The notes under the pieces are model-generated. The model was not told where the DNA came from, did no database searches, and worked only from the letters and a program-made list of their open reading frames with translations. A program made the translations under genes and the position numbers. Source: Sambucus nigra (taxonomy: Eukaryota; Streptophyta; Magnoliopsida; Dipsacales; Adoxaceae). From it: DNA of 64,000 nucleotides. This document shows, one piece after another, positions 23,637 to 35,127 of this stretch (its first letter is position 1; every line of letters begins with the position of its first letter). Location of the stretch: assembly GCA_949130495.1 (NCBI GenBank), contig OX422219.1:266461111-266525110 (forward strand). Direction: 5' to 3'.

Positions 23637-23770
23637 ATGCCAACCACATTCAGTGAATAAGATGAGCATATTCTTATGACAGGTGTCACAATACCACTGG
23701 TCCATGTCACATTCCATATTTATGGTGTAACATGCATGATTTTTCTCACAAATCTCCAAGGACATAAATT

Positions 23771-24842
23771 CTCAAAAATATCCGTGGATTTGGTGTTATT
23801 CTAAAAATAATATGCAGGGATATAAATTTTCAAAAAAGGAGAGTCCATGGACCCAAGGTTGGTTGTAATGCATAAAAATTCCCATGAGACATCAAATTTA
23901 AAAAGTGGGGGATAAGGTTAGTTCAAATTCAATAAAGGAATGTCGGAGGTGATTAAGAGGTTGGGACTCTGTGTAGGGACAAATTTTTTGCAAGACACAT
24001 CGAACCTAATTCAAAAATTGTCTAAACATAGTCAGTTACCTTCCCATTATGACTATTTCCTTCCAACCTTTTAACCTTCTAATCTCCTAACTCCAAATAA
24101 TCATTGGACTATTTTTTATTTTAACCCTTGAAATCCAAATGGGCGAACCTCCCAACTCCAAAAGGAAAACCTCTCAACTCTTAAACAGTCAAACCACCTA
24201 ACTCCTAAATGGGAAAATCTTCGGACTCCAAATTGTCCTTGGACTATTTTTTACTGGGACAAATTATTCTTGGAATATTTTTTACTTATCTATAAACAAA
24301 TTATACTCGCACTAATTTTTACTCATTTCTTAGACAAATTGTCATTGGAATATATTTTACTTCCCCGTGGACAAATTATTATCGGACAAATTTTTACTTT
24401 TCCGTGGACCAATTGTACTCACATTATTTTTTACTCAGTCCTTAGACTAATTATCTTTGCACTATTCTTTAATTTTCCATAAACAAATCCTCAAACTATT
24501 TTTTACTCAAACAAACTGTCCTTGGACTATTTTTTACTTGTCCATGGACAAATTTTACTCGCACTAATTTTTACTCGGTTGTGATAAAAAAAATTCTTAG
24601 ATTATTTTTTACTTGTAAATGAACAATCGTCTTCTAACTATTTTTTACTTAGTTATTTGACAGAATGTCCTTATTCTGTTTTTCATATTCGTACATTGAA
24701 ACTTTGTCCTCAGACTTTTTTTACTCAGTACTTTGACATAACGCCGTTTGATAATTTTTCTTATTTGTACATGGACAAATTATCTTCAGACTATTTTTCA
24801 CTCAATTCATAAACATAATGTCCTTGGAATAGTCTTTACTTT
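23771..24842. repeat. Degenerate minisatellite next to element Y
   Basis: From about 24100 to 24842 the DNA is built from roughly 40-bp units: GGACAAATTNT, then CTNGGACTATT, then TTTTACT. About 16 degenerate units can be picked out by eye, and the array stops right at the start of the Y LTR. 23771-24100 is non-coding with only vague similarity to the unit. Confidence 0.7.
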
Positions 24843-27800
24843 TGTAATACCCTATCCTAATAATTTAATTAAATTTTTGTATAAATTATGATGGAGTGAG
24901 GATTGAAGAGAATTATTAGAAAATTATGGGTTAAAATAGAAGGAAATAAAAAAAGGAAAAGGAAATATTCTAACGATAATGGGATGCGGTTAGAATCAAG
25001 ATGAGGTGTCACGCGTAGTAGGCCATTAAACGACATCACACTACATTATAGTCTCAGGTTGCGTGAAGGTCGCATGAGTTATCCATCAAACAAGGTAGAC
25101 ATGTCGCTTGAACGAGATAAGAATGTCATTCAAACGACGTGTCTTGAAAATATTTTAATTAGATTGTACCTATACATTGTCATATTTTTGGCCCTAAATT
25201 TTATGTGTTGTCAAGCCCAGATGAGACCATAATGGGCAAAATGAGATTTTTGGTCTTTAAGGGTTTTTTATAAGGATTGTTTGGGCAACTTGTTAGGGGG
25301 AAATTTCTTCCACCATGGGAGGGATTCTACCCGCCATTCCTCCACCATTATACCACCACAAACCACCCTATTCTTTTAAGTTTCCACCATGTTTGATCCA
25401 TACACACCCATTTTCACCATTGTTGAAGAAGAGCTATGAATTTGTAAGGTGTTTTGGGGATTTTTGGAGAAGATAAGGATAGAACTTTTCATACAGTTTG
25501 AAGTGGGTTTTGAAGGGATTTTTCTTGGAAGCTTGAGTGGAGCACAAATGGTTCATTTTAAAGGGTGGATTTGGTAACCTCTTGAGGCCACATTTAGAGA
25601 TGGAGGTTGCTCCTCCTACACCAACCTTTCTACCACCATTTGGAGTCTTCAGAGGTGGGAAAAACTATCCTTAGTGTTTAAGACTCTATTTGCACTATGT
25701 GTAGTGTTGTAGTTAGATTACATGAGTAGGGTGCATTTTCTTAAATAATGAAAATCTTTTGTAGCAAATAATAAACATTTTTATGGAATAAAAATGGTGG
25801 TAAAATGTTATTTTGTTAGAAATAAAGAATGAATAAATATTTCGAAGTCTTAAAAAATTAAAATTGGTATTTTGTGGAAATAGTGTATTTTCTAAAAAGA
25901 TTGATGTTAAATATTATATGAAATAAAATGTTTGAAGATAATGATTTATTTTGTTAAACATTGGTAAAATAATATTTTAAAGTTTCTTGCAAAAATAAAG
26001 ATTTCATGAAAAATGGACATTTATTGAGTTTGAAGAAATTAAATGTCTTTAATGCCTTGTAAGTATATTTTTACAAGTATGATGAAAAATAGGATTTTGG
26101 GATTTAAAATCCATCTTTTCATGCATATAAACTTATAGTATTTTGGCAAAAAATGTATAAACACGATTAAAGAATATTTTGTTGGGTTTAAATACGGAAC
26201 AAGAAAAGTAAAAATTATAGTCTTCAAGGTATGTGAGAATGGGATTAAAGGTGTGATGAACATAAAGTTGTAAGACTACATGTATTGATAAAAATGAGAT
26301 GGTATTTTCTTACAAAAGTAATCTTTAGGTGTAATTAGATTTCTTAAATGAAGAAAGTAAAGAAATGTCTAGTTTGACACAAAAATGGTTATTGATGGTG
26401 TTGAATAAGTGTTAATGGTTAAATATTGGAAAGTTGGTGTGTAAAACTTAATAATGTTGTAAAAGATAAACACTTATAAAATTGTAAAGGAAATAATGAG
26501 ATAAAGGTGTTTCCAATTAAGAAGAATATTACTCTAAGGTTAAAAGGGATATTAAGGTGTTAAAATACTTAAGAATTTAGTATGACTAACTTAATAGTGT
26601 TTTACGAAAATTAACACTTATAAAAAAGGAGTAAAAGATGAGTTTGGAAATAAATGTGCAAAATGATAAATTTACTTAAAGTGGAACATTTTTATGAAAT
26701 AAAAACATTGGAAAAGGTGTTACACAAATTGGTCCTAAATGAATATGATTTTTTGAATAATATTAAAGTTTAAGTGTAAAGGACATGAAATGATAATTTC
26801 AAGTGTAACACGGGTTGGGGTGTAACCCCGGGTTTGGCTTCGGTGGGGTAAAAGGAAAAGTGAAATTATGTGGATATTTTTAAAATGTTAAAACACATGT
26901 AAAGGAAATTGGATGACACCAAAATAATTAAGGAGGGCCCGGAGCCCTGGGGTGAAAGATAAAAAATAACTGGCCAGAGCATATGGTGCCCATAGTCAGC
27001 AGTGTGGAGCTCGTTGAAGTATGCGATTATTGGAAGATTCCAAAAAAGATAAAGGAATAAGGAACATATCAAGAAATATGTTGTGTGGTGAAACGTGCTT
27101 CTACAACCTAACTTGAATGAATTAATAAATGTTTCGGTAAAGATGAAATGGATAAGTAAATGTATAAATCAATTGATTTCCATAAGGTAAGGATAACGTA
27201 AAGTAAGTTTGTGGTTAAGAAACTCAAGTGGTTAAACCCATAATTAACACAAGAATGTATTGTAAAAGGTTTTCAAGACTAAATAAGTATTTTCTAACAC
27301 AGTGAATGCGTGTGTTGAAATGATGATCTTCAATAAAAATACTAATGTGGACTGGTTAAATGAAAAGGGTAATTTCGGTAAAGAAATGGCTTTGGTCAAA
27401 CCAAGTGTAGTTGTTTCAAGAATTTAACCGTGTGTATTAAATAAAGTGAGAAATTTCAAAATGGGAAAGAATAAGTCTTTTTTAAGATTAATGTGAATTA
27501 ATCTAGAGAAATAAAGTTTTCTGAATTAAATTGTTTAATGCATTAAGTATATGTATATGTATGTGTAGATATGTATACAAGGTAGTTGCATGTGCATGTA
27601 GGCATAACGTGTTAGAGTCTTCTTTCTGCCATTCGATTTATACATCATTTGTATATTTTCCACTAAGCTTTTGGCTCACTCCCTCGCTATGTTATGGTAG
27701 ACTTGAAGCGGTTAGTATTTTGAGAGTGTTATATAGGTAATTATTTTCTTTTATGTTACGTTAGTATCTCTGTATACTTGGACTTTGGGGTGCTCCTTAT

Positions 27801-27951
27801 GAGTCCCTCACGCAGTTTAATTTGAAACGTTAATTAAAATAAAACTGGAGTAGCAACATTATATAGGTTGTTTCATTGCACTTCACACCTAATGCTCAAG
27901 TCGAAAAGGGTTTACCACGGGTAACCCATAACTCCTGGCAGGGGAATTACA
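24843..27951 (+). repeat. 5' LTR of element Y
   Basis: 3109 bp, TGTAATACCC ... GAATTACA. It aligns with 53683-54706 joined to 61910-63720. It is AT-rich with many short ORFs, none protein-like. Confidence 0.9.
25103..25274 (+). promoter_or_regulatory. Motif cluster and TATA-like box, Y 5' LTR
   Basis: GTCGCTTGAACGAGA (25103-25117) and TCATTCAAACGAC (25126-25138), variants of TCGTTCGAACGA, precede TATAAG at 25269-25274. Confidence 0.5.
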
Positions 27952-27953
27952 AA

Positions 27954-27968
27954 TGGTATCAGAGCTCT
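27954..27968 (+). other. Primer-binding site (iMet tRNA), element Y
   Basis: TGGTATCAGAGCTCT two bases after the LTR. Confidence 0.95.
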
Positions 27969-28303
27969 AGATTCAAGGTTCCTTTCGGGAGTGATGTGGA
28001 GAGGTTGGTATTGGATCTTTTGACGTCGGTGTTAGTTTGGGTCAGTCATGCTAGTTTGTTGATGGTTTAGTTCGTGTTCTCGATGGTAAAGTTAAAGAAG
28101 TTAGCACGACAAGTAAGTTGGTGCCAAGTGGCAGGCGATCAAGTTATTAGTTATTAATTTCTTACGCATTTTTTATTGGAATTGTTAGTAATTTGCGGGT
28201 GTCCATGCAAGTCAATAGTGGTGATACCATGGTTGTTAGTGTCTGGTACTTATGTTCCAATCCTTCATGGTGTAGAGCCTCCTAAAATTTTAATAGCGTG
28301 AGA
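27969..28303 (+). other. Internal domain of Y, first segment
   Basis: Non-coding leader between the primer site and repeat B. No gag start was found. Confidence 0.6.
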
Positions 28304-28308
28304 TGATG

Positions 28309-29774
28309 TGACCGGGCGGAAAAAGTGTGCGCGTGTAAAGTGCACAGTCGTCGTGTGTTTCGCCTCCGCGATACAAAAGATATAAACCTAAGATACTACT
28401 ACACTTGACAAGCAAGCACAGCGGTAAGTCGGGTATCGAGAATCCACAGGGAGTAATTGAATTTTAGATGTTAATTATTTAAGTACTTCAGGAATAAAAG
28501 TGTAAAAGATGATAGGTTGGAAATGGTGACAAAAGAAAAGAATAAGTTATGCTACACAAAAGTAAAGCGAGGATCGGGATCGCATCCTACCAAATGGATC
28601 GAAACAACTACTAATTAGAGTTAAGGCTCGAAAGAAATTTAATTGAGCATTTTCAATTAAGCATAAACATCACGCAATAAGGAATTTAAGCCAAAGTTGC
28701 GAGATTAAACATTTAATGGAAAATGGTCGCACGCGGATTAAATTCGGATTGTCGCTATAAACACTAAAGTTGCGTGACAAATAAAGTTAAACGCATAACA
28801 ATCCAACTTTAATACACACGGTTTCAATTAAACGCGATTTTGCACGAAACCTAGTTTTCGGAGCTCGGGGCCCGAAAATGGCGGAAATGAAATCCCGACC
28901 CTATTTATCTAAGGGTGCATAGTGAACTAAACTAAATTATGTGAATTAAACTAGAAAAGCAAGAATTAAAGCATGTAAACTAGTTAGAAAGCATGGAAAC
29001 TAAATTACAAGGCAAGGAAAGGAAAGATGAAGAACAAACTATATTAATGGAGAGGAAGTGAATAGCTCAATCTTACAAAACCACGTGGGTTGTCAATCCA
29101 AGGAGAAGAGAAAATGAACTCTCCAAAACCAAACCCTAACTAAAACTATCTAATTCAGAATATGAGTCTATATCTCTCTTATTACAACAAAAACTAGCTT
29201 ATATAGTAAGTTTGAATAAAAGAAAAGAAGAAAGAAAAGAAAGAAAATATCTGTAGGGGAAAAACAGGGGATCGATCGATCGACCCCTGTGGTCGATCGA
29301 TCGACAATGTAATTCGTGGCAAAAATAATAAGGATCGATCGATCGACCCCCAGGCTCGATCGATCGATCAAGAAGGGGCAGCCTGCAATTTCCTTGCATT
29401 GGCATACAATCCAACGTCGCTCAAATCGCCGTAACTTTGTCGTTATGAATCGGAATCGCGCACCGTTCACGGCCACGCAAAGCTAGCGAGGAGAGATACA
29501 ACTTCCATGTAGATGCCGGGACAGGTGCCCAAACTATGAAATGACCGGATTGCCCTTGCGCGTGCGGTTGTGTACGGAAATAGAGCGAAACGCATCTGAA
29601 GTTCATACTAAGCATCCAAATACCTACAAAAACTCAATTAACCCCTGCAAAACATGTTAACATAGAAATCCAAGGTTGTCTGGTTAACGAACATAAATAT
29701 AGGGATTAAGATACCCGAGGGGGCTAATAACGCGTATGTTAACTGGTGAAATACGCAATATTTGCGTCGTATCA
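28309..29774 (-). mobile_element. Repeat family R, copy B (solo-LTR-like)
   Basis: 1466 bp, starts TGACCGG and ends CGTATCA, flanked by TGATG at 28304-28308 and 29775-29779. TG...CA ends and a 5-bp duplication indicate LTR-integrase mobility, so a solo LTR is the simplest reading. Landmarks are the 'gtcgggtatcgagaatcc' segment near 28430, GATCGATC clusters at 29270-29369 and the terminal hairpin ACGCAATATTTGCGT. Minus orientation is taken from the TATA-like box at 29199-29206. There is no coding region; the 102-codon frame at 29168-29476 overlaps the GATC clusters and is not protein-like. Confidence 0.8.
29199..29369 (-). promoter_or_regulatory. GATCGATC cluster and TATA box, copy B
   Basis: Four runs of GATCGATCGATC or TCGATCGATCGA at 29270-29283, 29292-29304, 29332-29346 and 29355-29369. 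Downstream on the minus strand is a CTATATAAG box at 29199-29206. Confidence 0.6.
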
Positions 29775-29779
29775 TGATG

Positions 29780-29871
29780 CCCATTGGGAAGATGGAACAA
29801 ATTCCACATGGTCGATGATAGAGATTAATGGTTAGGGTGTCATGACTAGGCACTGATGATTGGTAATTAGA
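29780..29871 (+). other. Internal domain of Y between repeats B and C
   Basis: Short non-coding spacer left between two independent insertions. Confidence 0.55.
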
Positions 29872-29876
29872 AAGTA

Positions 29877-31334
29877 TGTAGTTGATCAGGCGCGAACTAT
29901 GTGTTCATGTGAGGACACTGTCATTGTTTTCATTTCACCGCCTCAATAAAAAAATAACCTAAACTATGACTACACTCTTTAAAGTGAGTATAGAGGCCAG
30001 TCCGGGTATCGAGAATCCATAGGGAGTAGCGTATAGATTTTAACTAATTTATTACTTCAAGAATAACAGTGTAAAATGCGATTGGTTGTAAACGGGAAAA
30101 GGGGGAAAATAAGAAGTTAAAAGTAAGCAAGAATTAATAAAACGTGAGTCGGGATCACATCCCCGCCATGGGCTAAACAACGCATAATTAGAATTTCGGT
30201 TCGAAAACATATAACTGAGCGTATTCAATTAATTATGAACATTAAACGTGAAGGAATTTAATCCAAAAATGTGAGATAAAACATTTAATCAAAAATGGTC
30301 ACACGTGAATTAAATTTGGAATATTGCTATAACATAACATTGTAACTTTAATATACGAGGTTTTAATTAAACGTAACTTTACACAAAACCTAGATTTCGG
30401 AGCTCAAGATTTATTAATGGCGAAAACATGACCCCAACCCTTAAACTAAGGACTAGACATGAATAAATTAATTAAAACGACTAAAAACTAAAATCAAACA
30501 AGAAATAAATAACTAAAACTAATTATCTATGAAAGAAAATTAAAGACATAATGGAAATAGATATTAAACAAGCAAAGAATATAATGAATAGTAAAACTTA
30601 CATACATAAATGGGTATTACCCCAAAGTGGTGGAGGAGAGGGTGGCTCCCAAAATACAAACCCCCTAACTAAACAAAATGAAAGATTCATCTTAAAAATG
30701 AAGAGAAAATCTATTTATACAAAACCCTAGTGGCAAACTAGTAATAAAGAAACCAACATAAACAAGGGCGAATCTATTCGGTGCCAATCCTAAACGATTC
30801 GGAAAAGGTAATCTCGAATGCTGTATAAAAGTGAATCGATTTGGCTTATACTCGAATCGATTCAGTCCTGAAAACTTGAGCACTACCACTAACCGAATTG
30901 ATTCTCCAGAGAGCCGAATCGATTCGAACCTGCTTGTGTTAGGTCCTTCCCCTATTATGATTTACTTTTAGTTCCCTTTCCATCAAAGTCCCGTAACTTC
31001 TTCGTTAGGATTCGGAATCACAAACCGTCAGTAGCCACGTGAATATGACTCAGAGGGATTCAACTTCTATGAAGACATTGGGCAAGAAACCCGAATTGTG
31101 AAATTGCTAAACTTCCCTTACACGTACGATTGTCGATGGAAGTTCCCTGGAATGCTACTGAATTCACACTAAGCACCATAATACCTGTAAAAGCTCAATT
31201 ATACCTCCCAAAACATGTAAACATATAAAATAGAGGTTGTATGGTTAACGAGCATAAATATAGGAAATAAAGTACCTGAGGGGGCAAAAATGCATAAGTA
31301 TAAAGGGTGAATAAATGTAATATTCATCCCGATT
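29877..31334 (-). mobile_element. Repeat family R, copy C (solo-LTR-like)
   Basis: 1458 bp, almost the same length as copy B and collinear with it (GGGTATCGAGAATCC near 30005, TTTCGGAGCTCAAG near 30395, GAGGGGGC near 31280). The putative duplication AAGTA lies at 29872-29876 and 31335-31339. The right end reads GATT instead of CA, so it is probably mutated. Sequence identity with B is clearly lower than between LTR pairs in the window, implying old, separate insertions. Confidence 0.7.
30711..30931 (-). promoter_or_regulatory. GAATCGATTC cluster and TATA box, copy C
   Basis: Copies of CGAATCGATTCG and variants at 30773-30931, for example CTCGAATCGATTC and GCCGAATCGATTCG. The minus-strand TATAAATAG is at 30711-30719. 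This replaces the GATCGATC motif of copy B at the same place. Confidence 0.6.
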
Positions 31335-31339
31335 AAGTA

Positions 31340-32385
31340 TCCCTAAGGTGTGGTGCTTATGGGTAGTTAACACTGGTAATGCAATTAGGAAAATTTGATC
31401 CTTTGGGTGATATCTCACTTGATGGTAGTTCGGTGAACATATGAAGTTATGTAGGCTGACAATGGCAACACTATGATCCTGTGTGTGAGAACGTATTGGG
31501 TCCCTTGGTTAAGGACTTAGGTTTAGTGTATCTTAATTGTAATATGGTATTGAGGAATAAGATCCCATGTGGCGTCTATAGTATAGGCCTTGGTATTTAC
31601 AGGAAATACCCGATGTCCCATATCTTACCAAGATCTATATAGTCACGTTAACTTGTATATTAATACATGTATGATGTTCACATAATAAGGCAATTTAGTT
31701 GTCATGGGTGAACATTTATTGAGGACTAAGTGAGGCAGACCTTGAGGTTTATAGGTTGTAGGAGATATCCGGTATCCTGCCACAAGGCTTAGCAGTATCA
31801 GTTGTGGTTTGTACGATGAATATGGTCAAAATCATTTGGGAGAGGGATAAAATTATCATCCAAGTGTAGAGACTCATTTTAGACGCTGAGGTAATGGCTA
31901 GATGCGAGGTAATCGGGAGTGTGAGAGTAGTTCATAGGCATTTTGAGGTGCCCATAGGTCAAATTGTGTGTGGCGTCATTGGGGATAGAGATTGAATGTT
32001 TTGACTCCTGGAGGTGTTTGATAGTTAAAGTGCACTATAGGTAGAAGCTCATAGACTAGTGTCTTTGCGAGCACCGGGTAATAGTGATGTGTGTATTAAA
32101 GGGTTTATAGAGCTCACTTATAATGATAAAGGTATGGATGATGAAATCTTGTCAGGTCTTGAGGACGGTTATATAAAATGTGTTTAGTGTCCTTAGGAAA
32201 CCAGTTAGTCCGGTATGAAAGAGCATTTTCATCCTAGTAAAGATTGTGTTGAGGGTCAGGTGATGATCCCAGATCACTGGTCGTGTAGTGTACGGGTCGG
32301 GTGTGGCGTTCCAAATCAGCACAGATGGGTAGTGTAATCCCTAAGGTATAGTGATATATTGTGTTGTTATAGGAGTGATGCTCGG
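31340..32385 (+). other. Internal domain of Y, non-coding
   Basis: About 1 kb without frames or repeat partners. It ends with CTCGG (32381-32385), directly before the X composite. Confidence 0.55.
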
Positions 32386-33270
32386 TGTAATACCCCTTAC
32401 TTTCGTGTATTTAAATTTTTATATTAAATTACCGGTTGTATGTGATTCAACATAATTGAGAATTAACACGGGAACTTAACATAAATATTGATTTGGATAG
32501 AATAGTTAATATTTATGCGAATTGTACAATTAATAGTGTGATATGGTAAATATAACTTTGTTGCATGCAATTACGTTGTATGTGTGTATTAGTGGCGGGA
32601 ATTAGATATTTCTCAACTGGAGCTTATTTGACTAAGTTATATGAGGTGGGGAGATGGTTTTTATATTCAGAGTCTCGGATGATAATTTGGAGTACACGAT
32701 TGATCTCGGAAGGGCCGAGAAAGTCAAAATGACTACCTGCGGGGTTATTTTGGATTCCAGGGTATTTTTGACTAGTTGGACTCGAATAGGGGTATACGAG
32801 TTATTTTATGTGTATATTATCATTTAAAGTTGGGATTAATAGTAATCTGGGTTATTAGGCTTAAGAGAAAGTTAACTAATCTCATTTTGAGAGAAAAACT
32901 TAAGAAAGAAGAATATAAAGAGAAGAGAAAACCTTGGAGCTTTTGGAATCCCGAGCAAATTCATGACTTTGAGGAAGATTCAGACTCTACATCTTTTAGG
33001 CAAGTGATTAAACTTGCTAAATGTTTATGTGTGTGAATTATTTCATAATTTATAGATAACTTATGTTGATATTGTATAGATATGATAGACCCTAGATTTC
33101 TCTGTTGAAATTAGCATTTGATGAATATATATGGGTTTGATGGTGTAAAAATGATTGGGAGTACATTTGGGTTGATTTATGATGTTAAAATTTGGTTGTA
33201 GAAAAAATATCGTAGGATTATAATCTGACCAGGACGGATCAGTTTGGTTGTAGACCTCGGATCGGTTCAT
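32386..33270 (+). repeat. X 5' LTR, 3' part deleted
   Basis: 885 bp matching 35128-36004. After the shared 'cctcggatcggttca' it passes directly into RNase H coding sequence, so the rest of the LTR, the primer site, gag and RT have been deleted. Confidence 0.9.
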
Positions 33271-33560
33271 AGAGGAGAGGGATATTGCTTATGCATCCCG
33301 TAAGCTTAATCCCCATGAAAGGAATTATCCTACACATGATCTGTAGTTGGCCACAATAGTATTTTCATTAAGAATATGGAGGCATTATCTCCTGGGAGAG
33401 AATTTTAATCTTTTCACGAATCACAAGTCGCTGCAATATTTGTTCACCCAAAAAGATATAAGGTGGCGTAGGTGATTGGAATTTGTAAAGGATTATCAAT
33501 TTGATATCCAATATCATCCGAGGAAAGCTAATGTAGTAGTTGATGCGTTGAGTTGTTGAC
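33271..33560 (+). pseudogene. pol: X RNase H, degenerate
   Basis: Gypsy-type RNase H read in one frame with stops: [69 protein letters not shown]. Two TAG or TAA changes interrupt it. It follows an LTR fragment with nothing between. Confidence 0.9.
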
Positions 33561-34620
33561 CCACTGGGCAATTAGCTGAAGAATGGAAAGCTAAGTGGAA
33601 GGAACTTAGCCAAGATGATGCAGTGGCTAGAGCTTATATGGCAGTGTTGACAATCACACCCGAGATGTTGATACGGGTGGTGAAGGCTCAAGCTGAAGAT
33701 AAGGATTGCTAATATAGGGTGCACAAATTGTTTATGGAGGGAGCGGAATCCTACTCTATCAGTTTTAAGGGTGGATTACGTTTCAATGGGATATTGGTAG
33801 TCCTGGATGACAAGGATTTGCTACACGTTATGTCAGAGTCTCATGGGTCGAAATTTGCATCCATCCAGGTGGAGACAAGATGTATTAGGACACGCGTCGG
33901 CAATACTGGTGGACAGGTATGAAAAGGGATATAACTAAGTTTGTCTCCTAATGAACCATTTGTTAGTTAGTGAAAGTGGACCACCAACAACCTCTAGTAT
34001 GTTATAGCCATTAGAGATTACAGTATGGAAATGGGAAAGTATTTCCATGGATTTTGTCATGGGATTACCGATGTCACAGCGTAGTCATGACTCTATTCGG
34101 GTTATAGTGGATAGTTTGACTAAATCGGTACAATTTTACCTGTGAGAATGGATTTCACAACGGCGCAATATGCCCAGCTCTTTATTGCAGAGATTGTGAG
34201 ATTGCATGAAGTGCCAATCAATATAGTGTTAGACTGAGATAAAATATTTATCTCCTATTTTTGGTAGAGTTTCCAGGAAGCAATGGGAACTGAATTGTGA
34301 TTGTGTACAGCGTACCATTCCCAAAACGATGGGAAAACTGAACGAGTAAATCAGATGTTGGAAGATATGCTTCGTATGTATATGTTGTATTTTAGGGGAA
34401 GTTGAGAACAATACCTACCATTAGTAAATTTTCTTATAATAATTCTTACCAGTTTACCATAGGTATGGATCCTTACGAGTCATTGTACGGTCACCCATGT
34501 CATTCTCCCACATGTTAGTTAGAACTCAGGGATAATAAACTTCTTGGACCGGAAGTGATCCAAGACACTTCGATAAAAATTAAATTGGTTTGGAACCAAA
34601 TACGCATTGCGCAAAATTAG
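33561..34620 (+). pseudogene. pol: X integrase, degenerate
   Basis: Recognisable pieces are SISMDFVMGLPMSQRSHDSI (first Asp region), VDSLTKS and QRTIPKTMGKLNE, which corresponds to the Gln-Thr-Asp/Glu end of the core. Many stops are present. The first part overlaps a short open frame at 33719-33922 with no further domain. Confidence 0.8.
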
Positions 34621-35085
34621 AAGAAAAGTTATGCCGATGCAGATCGTAGAGACGTGGATTTAGAAGTGGGAGACCAAGTGTTGCTAAAGGTATCCCCGAT
34701 GAAAGGTTAGGAAGAAAGGCAAGCTTGCGCCAAGGTATGTAGGGCCTTTTCTAATTATTGAGAGAATTGGTCCTGTGCCCTGCAAACTTTCTTTGCCAGA
34801 ACATTTGCAGAGAATCCATGATGTGTTTCACGTTTCATCCTTGAAAAAGTATCGAAGAAGTGAGAGGTCCCATTGGCATATCCCGTTGGAGGAAATCGAG
34901 TTGCAACCTGATATCTCGTATGAAGAGCAACCAGTTGCCATTTTAGACCGTAGTGAGCATAGGCTAGGATCGAAGGTAGTGCCTTTAGTTCGAGTCCAAT
35001 GGGGGCACCATAACACCGATGAGTCAACGTGGGAATGAGAGGATAAAATGGGAACCAAGTATCCTTACCTCTTTCCATAAGGTAC
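34621..35085 (+). pseudogene. pol: X integrase tail and chromodomain
   Basis: The open frame 34775-35038 contains [25 protein letters not shown] and then a chromodomain: [31 protein letters not shown] and DESTWE. This is the Tekay-type C-terminal chromodomain, thought to steer integration to marked chromatin. The last part, KYPYLF, runs to about 35075 after a stop. It is the best preserved coding segment in X. Confidence 0.92.
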
Positions 35086-35108
35086 GTCTGAATTTCGAGG
35101 ACGAAATT

Positions 35109-35127
35109 CCTTTATAAGGGGGGAGTA
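35109..35127 (+). other. Polypurine tract, X
   Basis: ATAAGGGGGGAG lies just before the X 3' LTR and downstream of the conserved 'gaggacgaaattcc' end of chromovirus pol. Confidence 0.8.

Larger units (their letters stand above)
22945..23770 (-). repeat. Tat-2 5' LTR region
   Basis: Begins TGATACG, as does the Tat-1 LTR at 43243. It contains the R-region motif in reverse (GTGGTTCAAC ... CTACTTCCAC, 23171-23202) and a minus-strand TATAAA at 23400-23405. The right end is uncertain. Confidence 0.55.

Noticed and set aside
29168..29476. 102-codon frame in repeat copy B
   Set aside because: Not kept in copy C and driven by GATCGATC repeats.
28309..29774. Repeat R as a Helitron because of its terminal hairpin
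   Set aside because: No TC start or CTRR end; TG...CA ends and 5-bp flanking duplications fit LTR integration better.
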